Shown here: piece after piece, positions 34,423-45,975 of the stretch | Position numbering within the stretch: position 1 is the first letter of the stretch | How the letters are laid out: every line of letters begins with the position of its first letter | Notes under the pieces: model-generated | What the model was told of the DNA's origin: nothing | What the model saw: the letters and a program-made list of their open reading frames with translations, nothing else | Database searches by the model: none | Origin: Neopusillimonas maritima | Lineage (GTDB): Bacteria; Pseudomonadota; Gammaproteobacteria; Burkholderiales; Burkholderiaceae_B | Direction: 5' to 3' | Assembly (NCBI RefSeq): GCF_003576595.1 | Contig: NZ_NQOU01000001.1 | Location: forward strand, 498,337-562,336 | DNA length: 64,000 bases | Program-made: the position numbers and the translations under genes

Positions 34423-35922
34423 CTACAGTTTCGAAACAGAGACATGTTGCAGCAGTGCCTCAACCGAGACATGCATGACATCGGTAAACGGCTTCGGATA
34501 AATGCCCATGTAAAGCACGGCGACCGCCATCACACCCAGAATGAGGAATTCGCGCGCATTCAGATCCGACATGCCGCGTACCTCTTCGTTGGTAATGTCA
34601 CCAAAAGCCACGCGCTTGACCATCCATAATGAATACGCAGCGCCAAGAATCAACGCAGTGGCCGCCAGCAAGCCAATCCAGAAGTTGTATTCAACCGCGC
34701 CCATAATGACGGTAAATTCGCCGACAAAACCACTGGTTGCAGGCAACCCGGCATTGGCCATGGAAAACAACACAAACAAGGTGACAAAACGCGGCATGAC
34801 ATTCACTACACCGCCGTACGCGTCGATGCGACGTGTATGCATGCGGTCGTAAAGTACGCCAATACAAAGGAACATCGCACCTGAAACGAAACCATGCGAG
34901 ATCATTTGAACAATGGCCCCTTCAACACCGGCGGTATTGAAAATGAAAAAGCCCAGGGTCACAAAGCCCATATGCGCCACCGAAGAGTACGCCACCAGTT
35001 TTTTCATGTCGTCTTGCACAATGGCGACCAGGCCAATGTATATCACTGCAATCAACGACAGTGAAATCATGAGCCAGGCGAGATCTTGCGATGCATCGGG
35101 CGCGATCGGCAGCGAAAAGCGCAAGAAACCATAAGCGCCCAGCTTCAACATGATGGCGGCCAGCACTACCGACCCCCCCGTCGGTGCTTCAACGTGCGCA
35201 TCGGGTAGCCAGGTATGTACCGGCCACATCGGCACTTTCACAGCGAAGGCAGCCAGCAATGCCAGGAAGATCAGCACTTGAGGGGTATAGGCCAGCGGCA
35301 GTTGATGCCAGGTTTGAATATCGAAAGAGCCTCCCGAGGCATGCCACAAATAGATGAAAGCAACCAGTGTCAGTAATGAACCCAACAAGGTATACAGAAA
35401 AAACTTGAATGCCGCATATACCCGATTCGGACCGCCCCATGCCCCGATAATGATGTACATGGGTATCAGGGTGGCTTCGAAGAAAACATAAAACAGCAGA
35501 CCGTCGAGCGCGGCAAACACACCCACCATCAAACCCGACAAAATCAGGAATGCAGCCATATACTGCGCCACTTTGCGCGTAATGACTTCCCAACCGGCCA
35601 CCACCACAATAATAGTAATAAACGCGGTCAACAGCACAAACCACAGGGAGATTCCATCGATGCCGAGGTGGTAATTAACGGCAAACGTTTCAATCCATGG
35701 TGATTTTTCCACGAACTGCATGTCGGATGTGTTGTTGTTGAAACCGGCATACAAGGGCAACGTGACCAGAAAGCCCAGAACAGCACCCGCCAATGACAGC
35801 CAGCGCGTCAGGCCGGGCCGGTCGTCGCGGCCCAGCAGCAGCACCAGAAGGCCTGCCACTATGGGCACAAAAATCGACAAGGTAAGCCAAGGAAGAGAGG
35901 AAGACGCCATATCGCTAGCCAT
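34423..35922 (-). CDS. nuoM: NADH-quinone oxidoreductase subunit M
   Basis: Proton-pumping antiporter-like subunit, 499 residues, about 14 helices; FYVFFEATLIPMYIIIG and KVPMWPVHTWLPDAHVEAP carry the conserved glutamate and lysine, and VAYSSVAHMGFVTLGFF the family signature. ATG at 35922 shares one base with the nuoL TGA. A second possible start four codons on (MASSSLPW) gives a similar protein. Confidence 0.95.
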   Translation of the reverse strand: MASDMASSSLPWLTLSIFVPIVAGLLVLLLGRDDRPGLTRWLSLAGAVLGFLVTLPLYAGFNNNTSDMQFVEKSPWIETFAVNYHLGIDGISLWFVLLTAFITIIVVVAGWEVITRKVAQYMAAFLILSGLMVGVFAALDGLLFYVFFEATLIPMYIIIGAWGGPNRVYAAFKFFLYTLLGSLLTLVAFIYLWHASGGSFDIQTWHQLPLAYTPQVLIFLALLAAFAVKVPMWPVHTWLPDAHVEAPTGGSVVLAAIMLKLGAYGFLRFSLPIAPDASQDLAWLMISLSLIAVIYIGLVAIVQDDMKKLVAYSSVAHMGFVTLGFFIFNTAGVEGAIVQMISHGFVSGAMFLCIGVLYDRMHTRRIDAYGGVVNVMPRFVTLFVLFSMANAGLPATSGFVGEFTVIMGAVEYNFWIGLLAATALILGAAYSLWMVKRVAFGDITNEEVRGMSDLNAREFLILGVMAVAVLYMGIYPKPFTDVMHVSVEALLQHVSVSKL

Positions 35923-37931
35923 CAGTGAACCATCAGCACAAAATAGGTTAGAAACGCCAGAATGCCGATAATCATGGCAAACGCGTAGTGATAAATGTAG
36001 CCGGACTGGATATGCCGGCTAACGGCCGCCACCATGCCAACCACATGGGCACTGCCATTAACCAGCACACCATCGATGAAGCCGCGGTCACCCTTCTGCC
36101 ATAAGCCCCGACCCAGGCACCGCGCGCCGCGCATAATAACCTGCTCGTTGAACCAGTCGGCATAGTATTTGTTTTCCAGCACTGTGTTCAGCCCGGAAAG
36201 CTTCGACTTGATGGCTGCCGGCACGGCAGGATTGACCATGTAGCAATACCAGCAAATAACGAAGCCTGCGACCACCAACCAGAATGGCAGCGTGATAAAA
36301 CCGTGTAAACCATAAGCCAGCCAGCCGTGCCAGCCTTCAGCCAGATCCGCCATTGCTGGGTGCGACGGCAGGTTTGCAATAACACCACTAAAGTAGCCGT
36401 TGAACAACAAGGGGTCGACAAACCAGATACCCGCAATTACCGATGGAATCGCCAGCAATACCAGCGGTAGCGTTACCACCCAGGGCGACTCGTGAGGTGG
36501 GCCGCCATGATGCCCGTGATTGCCATGATCATGACTGCCATGGCCGTGGTCGCCTTGCGTGTCAAAGCGTTCTTTACCGTGAAACACCAAGAAGTAAACC
36601 CGGAAAGAATATAGCGAAGTCACCAATACGCCAATCAGGGTTGCGTAGTAGGCAAAGCCCGCGCCCCACACATTTGCCGCGCCGGCGGCTTCGATAATGT
36701 GTTCCTTCGAGTAGTAACCTGAAAAGAACGGGGTACCCACCAGGGCTAGCGTCCCCATCAGGAAAGTAATCCAGGTAATCGGCATGTATTTACGCAGGCC
36801 ACCCATGTTGCGAACATCCTGATCGTGATGCATGCCGATAATGACAGAGCCCGCACCCAGGAACAGCAGCGCTTTGAAAAAAGCGTGCGTCATTAAGTGG
36901 AAAATGGCAACCGAGTATGCTGATGCACCCAGGGCAACTGTCATGTAGCCCAGCTGGGAAAGCGTGGAATAAGCGACAACGCGCTTGATGTCATTCTGGA
37001 TAATCCCCAGAATACCCAGGAACAGGGCACCGATCGCACCAATGACGATGATGAATGACAAAGCCGTATCGGAAAGTTCGAATACCGGCGAAAAGCGCGC
37101 CACCATAAAAATGCCGGCCGTCACCATGGTTGCTGCATGAATCAATGCCGAAATGGGCGTGGGGCCTTCCATTGAGTCGGGCAACCAGGAGTGCAAGGGA
37201 ACCTGGGCAGACTTACCCATCGCGCCAATAAACAGGCAAATACACGCCACCGTAACAAGCGACCAATCGGTGCCGGGGAACGACGTTTCCGCCAGTGAAC
37301 CTGCCTGTGAGAAAACCTGGTCGTAATTCATGCTGCCGGTATAGGCAAACAGCAAGCCAATACCCAAAATAAAACCAAAATCGCCGACACGGTTAATGAG
37401 AAACGCTTTCATATTGGCGAAAATAGCGGTTGGCCGGGTATACCAGAAACCAATCAGCAAATACGACACCAAGCCCACCGCTTCCCAACCGAAGAACAGC
37501 TGCAGCATATTGTTGGCCATAACCAGCATGAGCATGGAAAAGGTGAACAATGAAATGTAGGCGAAAAAGCGCTGGTAACCCGGGTCATCTGCCATATAAC
37601 CAATGGTGTAAATGTGCACCATGAGTGAAACTGACGTGACGACCACCATCATCAGGGCGGTCAGGCTATCGATTAAAAAGCCGATTTCGATAGCGGTGCC
37701 GCCAATGGCATTCCATGTGTATACGGCGCCATTAAAGGTTTCCCCATTCAGTACCTGGAACAGCACCACAACCGAGCCAATGAACGAAATAAGCACACCC
37801 AGAATGGTGATGCTATGGGCAGCCGAGCGACCCACCTGACGCCCCAGAAACCCTGTACCGAAAAGACCCGCCAATATCGCCCCCACCAATGGAGCCAAGG
37901 CAACAACAAGATATAAAGTGGTTGAACTCAT
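35922..37931 (-). CDS. nuoL: NADH-quinone oxidoreductase subunit L
   Basis: Distal proton-pumping subunit with the long lateral helix, 669 residues. FFGWEAVGLVSYLLIGFW and KSAQVPLHSWLPDSMEGPTP are the family motifs. Residues about 456-480 form a hydrophilic loop with a dozen histidines (GDHGHGSHDHGNHGHHGG), longer and more His-rich than in E. coli NuoL. nuoK ends 14 bases upstream. Confidence 0.95.
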   Translation of the reverse strand: MSSTTLYLVVALAPLVGAILAGLFGTGFLGRQVGRSAAHSITILGVLISFIGSVVVLFQVLNGETFNGAVYTWNAIGGTAIEIGFLIDSLTALMMVVVTSVSLMVHIYTIGYMADDPGYQRFFAYISLFTFSMLMLVMANNMLQLFFGWEAVGLVSYLLIGFWYTRPTAIFANMKAFLINRVGDFGFILGIGLLFAYTGSMNYDQVFSQAGSLAETSFPGTDWSLVTVACICLFIGAMGKSAQVPLHSWLPDSMEGPTPISALIHAATMVTAGIFMVARFSPVFELSDTALSFIIVIGAIGALFLGILGIIQNDIKRVVAYSTLSQLGYMTVALGASAYSVAIFHLMTHAFFKALLFLGAGSVIIGMHHDQDVRNMGGLRKYMPITWITFLMGTLALVGTPFFSGYYSKEHIIEAAGAANVWGAGFAYYATLIGVLVTSLYSFRVYFLVFHGKERFDTQGDHGHGSHDHGNHGHHGGPPHESPWVVTLPLVLLAIPSVIAGIWFVDPLLFNGYFSGVIANLPSHPAMADLAEGWHGWLAYGLHGFITLPFWLVVAGFVICWYCYMVNPAVPAAIKSKLSGLNTVLENKYYADWFNEQVIMRGARCLGRGLWQKGDRGFIDGVLVNGSAHVVGMVAAVSRHIQSGYIYHYAFAMIIGILAFLTYFVLMVH

Positions 37932-37945
37932 AGTTATTTATTCCA

Positions 37946-38254
37946 TCAACCGTTCAGGTGATCCAGTTCTTCAACATTGATGGTGTTCAGGTTACGGAAC
38001 AACAACACCAAAATAGCCAGGCCGATCGCCGCTTCTGCGGCGGCGACGGTAAGAATGAAGAACACGAAGACCTGACCCGAGGCTTCGCCCAGCCAGGTGG
38101 AAAACGCCACAAAATTAATATTGGCCGACAATAGAATCAGCTCGATGGACATGAGCAGAATCAACAAATTACGTCGATTCACAAAAAAACCAAAAATACC
38201 GATGCAGAAAAGAATGGCTGCCAGAACCAGATAGTGGGCCAAGGTAATGGTCAT
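37946..38254 (-). CDS. nuoK: NADH-quinone oxidoreductase subunit K
   Basis: Small membrane subunit of complex I, 102 residues, three helices. The conserved membrane glutamates are in [22 protein letters not shown] and [17 protein letters not shown]. Its ATG meets the nuoJ TGA at base 38254 (one-base overlap). Confidence 0.95.
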   Translation of the reverse strand: MTITLAHYLVLAAILFCIGIFGFFVNRRNLLILLMSIELILLSANINFVAFSTWLGEASGQVFVFFILTVAAAEAAIGLAILVLLFRNLNTINVEELDHLNG

Positions 38255-38880
38255 TATTTTTCCCCCTGGTCGCGCGACTCATCGACCTTTTCAGTTTGAG
38301 ACGGCAGGTTAACCAGACGCACCCGATCTTTGGCCCGCACTTTTACCTGCTGCGATGGATTGCTGTACTTCACATCGCGTCGACGGCGCAGGGTAAGTGC
38401 AATTGCCGCAACCATGCCGACCAACAAAATAACCGCACCAACCTCAACGGCGAAAAAATATTGGCCGTACATGAGCTCGCCCAGCGAAGCGGTATTGTTG
38501 TAACCCGCTTGTTGCGCCGCCGGGCCGCCGGTGTCGCCCCATGTGGTAATAAGCACAAAGGCCATTTCCAGCACCATGATCGACCCGATAATCAGACCCA
38601 TGGGTAAATACGCTTTTACTCCGCGGCGGAGATTTTCCATTCGCACATCAAGCATCATGACGACGAACAGGAAAAGCACCATCACCGCACCCACATAAAC
38701 CAGCACAAGCAACAAGCCAAGGAATTCCGCACCAATCAGAATCCACAACATTGCAGCAGTAAAGAATGCCAGAATCAGATTCAATACAGCGGTAACCGGG
38801 CTTGCAGCGGTAATAACGCGAAACGCAGCGACCACCAGAACAACGGCCAGCAAATAAAACAGGACAGTAGCAAATGTCAT
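38254..38880 (-). CDS. nuoJ: NADH-quinone oxidoreductase subunit J
   Basis: Membrane subunit of 208 residues with five helices; [31 protein letters not shown] contains the conserved pi-bulge helix. The C-terminal ~40 residues (after [17 protein letters not shown]) are charged and cytoplasmic, a long tail typical of beta-proteobacteria. nuoI ends 18 bases upstream. Confidence 0.94.
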   Translation of the reverse strand: MTFATVLFYLLAVVLVVAAFRVITAASPVTAVLNLILAFFTAAMLWILIGAEFLGLLLVLVYVGAVMVLFLFVVMMLDVRMENLRRGVKAYLPMGLIIGSIMVLEMAFVLITTWGDTGGPAAQQAGYNNTASLGELMYGQYFFAVEVGAVILLVGMVAAIALTLRRRRDVKYSNPSQQVKVRAKDRVRLVNLPSQTEKVDESRDQGEK

Positions 38881-38898
38881 AAGAGTCAGTCCTGAAAA

Positions 38899-39387
38899 TC
38901 AGCGATAAGGCGCGTCTTCGGATCGACGGCGCGCAATTTCAGATTCGTAGCGATCACCAATCGCCAACAACATGTCTTTGGTGTAGTACAGGTCGCCCCG
39001 CTTTTCACCGTGGTATTCATGAATATGGGTTTCCACAATGGAATCCACCGGACAGCTTTCTTCGCAAAACCCACAGAAAATACATTTGGCCAGATCAATG
39101 TCGTAGCGACTGGTACGACGGGAGCCGTCGTCTCGCTCTTCAGACTCAATCGTAATGGCCAGGGCGGGGCACACCGATTCGCACAACTTGCAGGCAATAC
39201 AACGCTCTTCACCGTTCGGATAACGACGCAACGCATGCAACCCGCGAAAGCGCGGTGAAGCAGGCGTTTTTTCCTGCGGATAGCGCAATGTCACTTTCCG
39301 TTTGAAAAAATTCTTGCCGGTTAACCGCATGCCTTTAAGCATTTCGGTAAGCATTAAACTGCCGAAAAAATCTTTAATCGCTTCCAT
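38899..39387 (-). CDS. nuoI: NADH-quinone oxidoreductase subunit I
   Basis: Peripheral-arm subunit with clusters N6a and N6b; 162 residues. The two 8-cysteine ferredoxin motifs are [16 protein letters not shown] and [19 protein letters not shown]. The N-terminus is amphipathic and basic ([16 protein letters not shown]), as in the family. Confidence 0.96.
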   Translation of the reverse strand: MEAIKDFFGSLMLTEMLKGMRLTGKNFFKRKVTLRYPQEKTPASPRFRGLHALRRYPNGEERCIACKLCESVCPALAITIESEERDDGSRRTSRYDIDLAKCIFCGFCEESCPVDSIVETHIHEYHGEKRGDLYYTKDMLLAIGDRYESEIARRRSEDAPYR

Positions 39388-39407
39388 ATCTAGCCCCAGT
39401 TAACCCT

Positions 39408-40481
39408 TTATTGCCAAATATTCCACGGCGTTTGCATCCAGATCGCCACCACGACCAGCCAGACACCCGTCAATGGAATAAATACTTTCCAGCCCAGGCG
39501 CATAATTTGGTCGTAGCGATAACGGGGAAACGTTGCACGGAACCATATGAATAGGGAAACCACGAAAAAGGTCTTGAGACCCAACCACAACCAGCCGGGA
39601 ATCCAGGTGAAGGGTGCGATATCAATAATGGGAAGCCAGCCACCCAGAAACATGATAGAAGCCGTAGCCGACAGCAGAATCATATTGGCGTACTCACCCA
39701 GGAAGAACAGCGCGAAAGCCGTACCCGAATACTCCACCATGTGACCCGCAACAATTTCCGACTCACCTTCGACGACATCGAATGGGTGCCGATTGGTTTC
39801 CGCCACACAAGACACCACGTAAATAACAAATAGCGGCAGCAGTGGCAGCCAGTTCCACGACAGGAAGTTCAGCCCCATGTCGGCAAACAGGCCACGGTCT
39901 TGACCCAACACAATATTGCTTAAATTCAGCGAACCCGATACCAGCAGTACCGTAACCAGCACGAACCCGATTGCCAGTTCATACGACACCATTTGAGCCG
40001 CTGCCCGCATTGCGCCCAAAAAAGCGTATTTCGAATTCGATGCCCACCCTGCGACAATAACGCCGTAAACCCCCACCGACGTAATAGCCATCAGGTAAAG
40101 CAAGCCCGCATTAATATCGGAAAGTACGAGCTCGGGCCCAAACGGAATGATGGCCCAGGCGGCCAAAGCCGGCATTAGCGTGACAACCGGCGCCAGAATA
40201 AACAAAATCTTATTCGCCTGACTGGGAACCACCAGTTCTTTTGTGAGCAATTTAAAAACGTCGGCAAACGGTTGCAGTAGCCCACGCGGCCCCACCCGTG
40301 TAGGGCCCAAGCGAATATGCATGGCACCGATCATTTTCCGTTCCCAATAGGTAAGGTAGGCAACGCAAAGAATGATCGGAACGGCGATCACCACAATTTT
40401 TACCAGCGTCCAAACCACATACCACGCAGTTGGCCCGATCAGACCCGCCCCAAACTCGTTAATTGTGTTCAGCCATTCCAT
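39408..40481 (-). CDS. nuoH: NADH-quinone oxidoreductase subunit H
   Basis: Membrane subunit that lines the quinone site at the junction with the peripheral arm; 357 residues, eight helices. [26 protein letters not shown] and [26 protein letters not shown] are the signature segments; the quinone-pathway glutamates are kept. Its ATG immediately abuts the nuoG stop. Confidence 0.96.
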   Translation of the reverse strand: MEWLNTINEFGAGLIGPTAWYVVWTLVKIVVIAVPIILCVAYLTYWERKMIGAMHIRLGPTRVGPRGLLQPFADVFKLLTKELVVPSQANKILFILAPVVTLMPALAAWAIIPFGPELVLSDINAGLLYLMAITSVGVYGVIVAGWASNSKYAFLGAMRAAAQMVSYELAIGFVLVTVLLVSGSLNLSNIVLGQDRGLFADMGLNFLSWNWLPLLPLFVIYVVSCVAETNRHPFDVVEGESEIVAGHMVEYSGTAFALFFLGEYANMILLSATASIMFLGGWLPIIDIAPFTWIPGWLWLGLKTFFVVSLFIWFRATFPRYRYDQIMRLGWKVFIPLTGVWLVVVAIWMQTPWNIWQ

Positions 40482-42809
40482 TTAGGCACGCTCCAACGTA
40501 ACTTGGCCAAAGGCACTACCCAGGTCAACGGTTTGCGGAAACGCTGTAGCAACACGTACAGTACCCGGCGCCACGGCGTCGTCTGCCTGTACTTGCAAAA
40601 CCACCTGCCCGGTTTCTGAACGAACCCGCGCGGCATCGCCTGCTTGCAAACCATATTGCTTCAATGTTTCCACATGCGCGCGCAAAACGGGCGGACGGGA
40701 AGCCGGCGTTTCCTGCAAAGGTTTGGCGCGACGAACAATTGAGTCACTGCGATACACCGGCACATCGGCCACGCGCTCAAGCCCCTCGACCTCATTGACC
40801 AAGGCCGGCGCAATACGAACTTCGTTAGATAGCCTTTCATGCGCGTTGGGCGACAACACGGCATCCCGCACTGCCTCTGATGTCTCTTCGTCGAAACCCG
40901 ACAATTCGAATAAGTTACCCAGAACACGCAACACTTTCCAGGCTGGACGCGTTTCACCGAATGGCGCCGCTGTGCCACGGAAGCTTTGCGCACGCCCCTC
41001 TGCATTCACAAACGTGCCCGACGTTTCTGTGTAGGGAGAAACCGGCAACATAACATCGGCCCAATCAGCAGCCGCATTGGCGTAAGGGGTAAGCGCCACG
41101 TTGAACTCTGCCTGCTTCAGGGTTTGCACAGCTTGCCGGCCGTTATCGGCATCAAACAGGGGTTCAGCGTGCATGACAACATACGCTTTTAATGGCTTGC
41201 TTAGCATTTGCGCAGCCGTTTGCGCGCCGACGGCCGGTACAGCCCCTGCCAAATAACCACCTACCGTGTTACCACCGGTTGTTAGCAACCCAAGACGCCC
41301 TTTCGCCAGCCGTGCAACCTCTTGTGCATTGGCCGCAATCTGAGAAGCAAAAGGCGAAGTGACCGCGGTGTTACCCAACAAAATGGCAACACGTTGACCT
41401 GAAGCCAACATTTCGGCAACACGTTTTGCCGCGTCCGAGATTTTGACACCCGCGAAAGCCTGAGCAGGTGATTCACCGGCAGACTCAGCCAATGCCACCG
41501 CGACTTCCGCCAGCGCGTTGGGCAGAGCTGAAGGCTTTACTTCAAAATGCGACGCGACATTAATGAGCGGATCGTCGTAGGCGCTACCAATAAATGCGAT
41601 CTGGGTACCCGTTTTGGCGGCCTGACGCAGGCGCTGCGCCATGAGAGGCTGATCTTTGCGGATAAAACTGCCCACAACCAAAACACGATCCAGCGTATTC
41701 AACTCGGCAACCGGCATGCCAAGCCAAGGGGCGCCCTGGAATGCCTGGACAAAATCCGTATCGTTATAGCGCAGACGAAAATCAATATTTTCCGAACCAA
41801 GGCTGCGCGTAAGTCGGGCCAATAGCGATAACTCTTCCACCGTAGCCAGTTCACTGCCCAATGCGCCGATTTGATTCGCACCGTGTTGGTCGCGTACTTT
41901 GTTCAGGCCTTTCACTACAGCCTGCAACGCATCGCCCCAAGACGCTTCCGACCAATTGCCGTCGGCGTCTTTCACCATGGGATGCGCCAGGCGATCGCCG
42001 GCATACAAACCGGTATAGGCAAAACGATCACGGTCGGAAATCCAGCACTCGTTAACCTCTTCATTTTCGAAGGGAACGACGCGCATCACCTGATCGTTCT
42101 TCACTTGTACAACAAGGTTCGCACCCAGGCTGTCGTGCGGGCTCACCGACCGGCGACGCGCCAGCTCCCATGTACGCGCCGAATAGCGGAACGGCTTGGA
42201 CGTCAGTGCCCCAACCGGGCAGATGTCAATCATGTTGCCCGACAACTCGGACTCGACCGCCCGCCCCACGAAGCTGGTGATTTCGGAGTGCTCTCCCCGG
42301 TTAATCATGCCCAACTCCATCATGCCGCCGATTTCCTGACCGAAGCGCACACAACGGGTGCAATGAATACAGCGCGGCATTTCTTCTGCGGAAATGAGCG
42401 GCCCCATCTCTTTATGAAAGACCACGCGCTTCTCTTCTTTATAGCGCGAAGCCGACTCGCCGTAGCCCACCGACAAATCTTGCAATTGGCATTCACCGCC
42501 CTGATCGCAAATAGGGCAATCGAGAGGGTGATTGATCAGCAGGAACTCCATAACGCTTTCTTGTGCCGCCACCGCTTTTTCCGACGCGGTGTGAACAACC
42601 ATGCCGTTGGAGGCCGGCGTGGCACAAGCGGGCATGGGTTTGGGGGCTTTTTCAACCTCAACCAAACACATGCGGCAGTTGGCCGCAATAGACAATTTCT
42701 TGTGATAGCAAAAATGCGGCACATACAGCCCGAGCTTATTGGCCGCATGCATAACCATGCTGCCTTCGGGCACTTCAACTTTTTTGCCGTCGATGGTGAG
42801 TTCAACCAT
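40482..42809 (-). CDS. nuoG: NADH-quinone oxidoreductase subunit G
   Basis: Largest peripheral-arm subunit, 775 residues. N-terminal [2Fe-2S] cysteines (HFCYHKK, CRMCLVEVE, PACATP), then HxxxC motif and [4Fe-4S] (CPICDQGGECQLQD, RCIHCTRCVRFGQE), then a molybdopterin-oxidoreductase-like domain without cofactor. The domain order is standard. Confidence 0.95.
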   Translation of the reverse strand: MVELTIDGKKVEVPEGSMVMHAANKLGLYVPHFCYHKKLSIAANCRMCLVEVEKAPKPMPACATPASNGMVVHTASEKAVAAQESVMEFLLINHPLDCPICDQGGECQLQDLSVGYGESASRYKEEKRVVFHKEMGPLISAEEMPRCIHCTRCVRFGQEIGGMMELGMINRGEHSEITSFVGRAVESELSGNMIDICPVGALTSKPFRYSARTWELARRRSVSPHDSLGANLVVQVKNDQVMRVVPFENEEVNECWISDRDRFAYTGLYAGDRLAHPMVKDADGNWSEASWGDALQAVVKGLNKVRDQHGANQIGALGSELATVEELSLLARLTRSLGSENIDFRLRYNDTDFVQAFQGAPWLGMPVAELNTLDRVLVVGSFIRKDQPLMAQRLRQAAKTGTQIAFIGSAYDDPLINVASHFEVKPSALPNALAEVAVALAESAGESPAQAFAGVKISDAAKRVAEMLASGQRVAILLGNTAVTSPFASQIAANAQEVARLAKGRLGLLTTGGNTVGGYLAGAVPAVGAQTAAQMLSKPLKAYVVMHAEPLFDADNGRQAVQTLKQAEFNVALTPYANAAADWADVMLPVSPYTETSGTFVNAEGRAQSFRGTAAPFGETRPAWKVLRVLGNLFELSGFDEETSEAVRDAVLSPNAHERLSNEVRIAPALVNEVEGLERVADVPVYRSDSIVRRAKPLQETPASRPPVLRAHVETLKQYGLQAGDAARVRSETGQVVLQVQADDAVAPGTVRVATAFPQTVDLGSAFGQVTLERA

Positions 42810-42824
42810 TAGCGTATCCTGACC

Positions 42825-44192
42825 CTACAAATATTTGGACACCACACAGCTTTTATGCTCGATGTGGTGTGCGAACTCGTCGCGGAAATGCTTGATAAAG
42901 CTGCGAACGGGCATGGCTGCAGCATCACCCAGCGCACAAATCGTGCGACCCATGATGTTATGCGCAACGGAATCAAGAACCTCAAGATCTTCCGGACGCC
43001 CTTGACCGTGCTCAATGCGATGCACCATGCGATACAACCAACCCGTACCCTCGCGACACGGTGTGCACTGCCCGCAGCTTTCTTCATAGTAAAAATAAGA
43101 CAGGCGCATCAAAGATTTCACCATGCAGCGGGTTTCGTCCATGACGATGACGGCCCCCGAACCCAGCATCGAGCCGGCTTTGGCAATGCCGTCGTAATCC
43201 ATGGTGGTTTCCATCATGACGTCGCCCGGCACCACCGGAGCACTCGACCCTCCGGGAATCACCGCTTTGATTTTACGCCCGCCACGCATGCCGCCTGCCA
43301 ACTTTAAAAGCTCTGAAAACGGCGTGCCCATTGGAACTTCATAATTCCCCGGTAATTCGACGTCGCCCGACACAGAAAACAACTTTGTGCCGCCATTATT
43401 GGGGATGCCGGTTTCCAGATAGGCTTGACCGCTGTTGCGGAAAATCCAGGGCACCGCAGCGAACGTTTCCGTATTGTTGATGGTGGTGGGCTTGCCGTAT
43501 AAGCCATAGCTGGCTGGGAAAGGCGGTTTGAAACGTGGCTGACCTTTCTTGCCTTCCAACGACTCCAGCAGTGCGGTTTCTTCCCCGCAAATATAAGCGC
43601 CATAACCATGGAATGCGTGCAACTGGAAACTGAAATTGCTGCCCAGGATTTTGTCGCCCAGAAAACCGGCTTTACGCGCTTCTTCCAGCGCTTCTTCGAA
43701 ACGATCATATATTTCGAAAATTTCGCCGTGAATATAGTTGTAGCCCACGCTGCAACCCATGGCGTAAGCCGCAATAGCCATACCTTCAATGACAATATGT
43801 GGGTTAAAGCGAAGGATATCGCGGTCTTTGAACGTACCCGGTTCGCCTTCGTCTGAGTTACACACCAGATATTTCTGACCAGGTAGGTTGCGGGGCATGA
43901 AGCTCCACTTCAAACCAGTGGGGAAGCCCGCCCCCCCACGACCGCGCAAACCAGAGGTTTTAACTTCTTCAATGACGTCTTCCGGTGACATGCCGGAGGA
44001 CAAAATTTTGCGCAAGGCTTCATACCCGCCCCGCTTGACGTAATCTTCCAGGCGCCAATTCGTGCCATCGAGACCGGCCACGATTTGCGGGCTGATATGA
44101 CGATCATGAAAAATCATACTGCGCGACAAATCGTTGTTGGGCGCAATATCGAGGCCTTCCGAAAATTTTTGCAAAATAGCGGCGGTGCTCAT
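42825..44192 (-). CDS. nuoF: NADH-quinone oxidoreductase subunit F
   Basis: NADH- and FMN-binding subunit, 455 residues. NADH/FMN region [16 protein letters not shown] and [22 protein letters not shown]; cluster N3 cysteines in [14 protein letters not shown] plus a later CALGDAA. The ATG overlaps the nuoE stop by 4 bases. Confidence 0.96.
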   Translation of the reverse strand: MSTAAILQKFSEGLDIAPNNDLSRSMIFHDRHISPQIVAGLDGTNWRLEDYVKRGGYEALRKILSSGMSPEDVIEEVKTSGLRGRGGAGFPTGLKWSFMPRNLPGQKYLVCNSDEGEPGTFKDRDILRFNPHIVIEGMAIAAYAMGCSVGYNYIHGEIFEIYDRFEEALEEARKAGFLGDKILGSNFSFQLHAFHGYGAYICGEETALLESLEGKKGQPRFKPPFPASYGLYGKPTTINNTETFAAVPWIFRNSGQAYLETGIPNNGGTKLFSVSGDVELPGNYEVPMGTPFSELLKLAGGMRGGRKIKAVIPGGSSAPVVPGDVMMETTMDYDGIAKAGSMLGSGAVIVMDETRCMVKSLMRLSYFYYEESCGQCTPCREGTGWLYRMVHRIEHGQGRPEDLEVLDSVAHNIMGRTICALGDAAAMPVRSFIKHFRDEFAHHIEHKSCVVSKYL

Positions 44193-44683
44193 TGCGCCCC
44201 CCCGTTCTGTTTCAATTCATTGATCATGGCATCGATCTTTTCCGGCATCATGCGCACACACATGTGCTTGTTGTTCACCAACATGACCGGGGAATCTCCA
44301 CAAGCGCCCATGCACTCACCCTCAACCAATGAGAAGAGACCGTCTTGCGTTGTTTCATGAAAACCGATACCCAACGTTTTCTTCAAATGCTCCGCTGCGC
44401 TAACCCCGTCGCGCAAGGCACAGGGCAAATTAGTGCACACGGATATTTTGAAACGACCAGGAAGCTGGGTATCGAACATATTGTAGAACGTTGCCACCTC
44501 TTGAACAGCAATAGGTGGAACCTGCAAATAACGGGCAACATCTTCAATAACGTCGATAGAAACCCAGCCTTTCTCGTCTTGGGCTATGGCCAATGCAGCC
44601 ATAATGGCTGATTGCTTCTGTTCTTCGGGGAACTTGATCAGTTCCCGGTCAATTTTCTGATAGGCTTTTTCGGAAAGCAGCAT
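44189..44683 (-). CDS. nuoE: NADH-quinone oxidoreductase subunit E
   Basis: Thioredoxin-fold [2Fe-2S] subunit (cluster N1a), 164 residues. The four cysteine ligands are in VCTNLPC and [11 protein letters not shown]. Upstream gap to nuoD is 34 bases, with AAGGTAACGACCGGATCAA leading into the ATG but no strong ribosome binding site. Confidence 0.95.
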   Translation of the reverse strand: MLLSEKAYQKIDRELIKFPEEQKQSAIMAALAIAQDEKGWVSIDVIEDVARYLQVPPIAVQEVATFYNMFDTQLPGRFKISVCTNLPCALRDGVSAAEHLKKTLGIGFHETTQDGLFSLVEGECMGACGDSPVMLVNNKHMCVRMMPEKIDAMINELKQNGGAQ

Positions 44684-44717
44684 AGTTTGATCCGGTCGTT
44701 ACCTTGGCTTGCGCCCG

Positions 44718-45974
44718 TTAGCGGTCAATTTCACCAAACACAATATCGAGCGTGCCGATAATGGTTACCGCATCGGCAATCATGTGCCCACGTGACATTT
44801 CATCAAGCGCTTGCAAATGCGCAAACCCCGGCGCACGAATTTTCAAGCGATACGGCTTATTGGCCCCATCGGAAATCATGTAAATACCAAATTCGCCTTT
44901 GGGATGTTCAACCGCACTGTAGGCCTCGCCACGCGGCACATGCATCCCTTCGGAAAACAACTTGAAATGGTGAATGAGATCTTCCATCCCGGTTTTCATT
45001 TCCTCGCGCGAAGGCGGCGCGACTTTGTGGTTGTCGACGATGACCGGGCCGGGATTATTGCGCAACCACTCAACGCACTGGCGAATAATGCGATTACTTT
45101 CACGCATTTCAGCCACACGCACCAGATAACGATCGTAGCTGTCGCCGTTCACACCTACCGGTATGTCGAAATCGAGGCGATCGTACACTTCATAAGGTTG
45201 CGTGCGACGCAAATCCCACTCCACACCGGAACCACGCAGCATAGGCCCGGTAAAGCCCAGCGCTTTGGCGCGATCCGGGTCGACTACACCGACGCCCACC
45301 AAACGCTGCTTCCATATACGATTATCTGTTAACAGCGTTTCGTATTCATCAATACAGGTTGGGAAACGATTGGTGAAATCTTCAATGAAGTCGAGCAATG
45401 AGCCGGAACGTGCATCGTTCATGGCTTTTAATTCTTTGGCGCTGCGGTATTGGCTGCTTTCACCATATTGCGGCATGGTGTCAGGCAGATCGCGATACAC
45501 GCCGCCCGGGCGATAGTATGCCGCATGCATGCGCGCACCGGACACGGCTTCGTAACAATCCATTAGGTCTTCACGCTCGCGGAACGTATAAAGAAATACC
45601 GCCATGGCACCCACATCGAGCGCATGCGAGCCGAGAGACATTAAATGATTCAGAATCCGGGTGATTTCGTCGAACATGACCCGGATATACTGCGCGCGCA
45701 ATGGCACCTCTATGCCGGCCAGCTTTTCAATCGCCATCACATAGGCGTGCTCATTGCACATCATGGAAACGTAATCAAGACGATCCATGTAAGGCAAGCT
45801 TTGCAAATACGTTTTATGCTCGGCCAGTTTTTCGGTGGCACGATGCAGCAAACCAATGTGAGGATCGGCGCGCTGAATAACTTCACCGTCGAGCTCAAGA
45901 ACCAGGCGCAACACGCCGTGTGCCGCAGGGTGCTGAGGCCCGAAGTTCAGGGTGTAATTCTTGATTTCAGCCAT
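44718..45974 (-). CDS. nuoD: NADH-quinone oxidoreductase subunit D
   Basis: 49-kDa-type subunit forming the quinone cavity with NuoB; 418 residues, not fused to Nuo[22 protein letters not shown] and [18 protein letters not shown] near the N-terminus hold the conserved quinone-site histidine; the C-terminal GEIDR end is standard. Begins one base after the nuoC stop. Confidence 0.96.
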   Translation of the reverse strand: MAEIKNYTLNFGPQHPAAHGVLRLVLELDGEVIQRADPHIGLLHRATEKLAEHKTYLQSLPYMDRLDYVSMMCNEHAYVMAIEKLAGIEVPLRAQYIRVMFDEITRILNHLMSLGSHALDVGAMAVFLYTFREREDLMDCYEAVSGARMHAAYYRPGGVYRDLPDTMPQYGESSQYRSAKELKAMNDARSGSLLDFIEDFTNRFPTCIDEYETLLTDNRIWKQRLVGVGVVDPDRAKALGFTGPMLRGSGVEWDLRRTQPYEVYDRLDFDIPVGVNGDSYDRYLVRVAEMRESNRIIRQCVEWLRNNPGPVIVDNHKVAPPSREEMKTGMEDLIHHFKLFSEGMHVPRGEAYSAVEHPKGEFGIYMISDGANKPYRLKIRAPGFAHLQALDEMSRGHMIADAVTIIGTLDIVFGEIDR

Positions 45975-45975
45975 G

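Noticed and set aside
41871-42812. 313-codon open frame on the plus strand opposite nuoG
   Set aside because: It is antisense to conserved Fe-S coding sequence of nuoG, has no ribosome binding site and no family-like sequence; the same holds for the long antisense frames at 9195-9905, 2024-2734 and 20430-21011.
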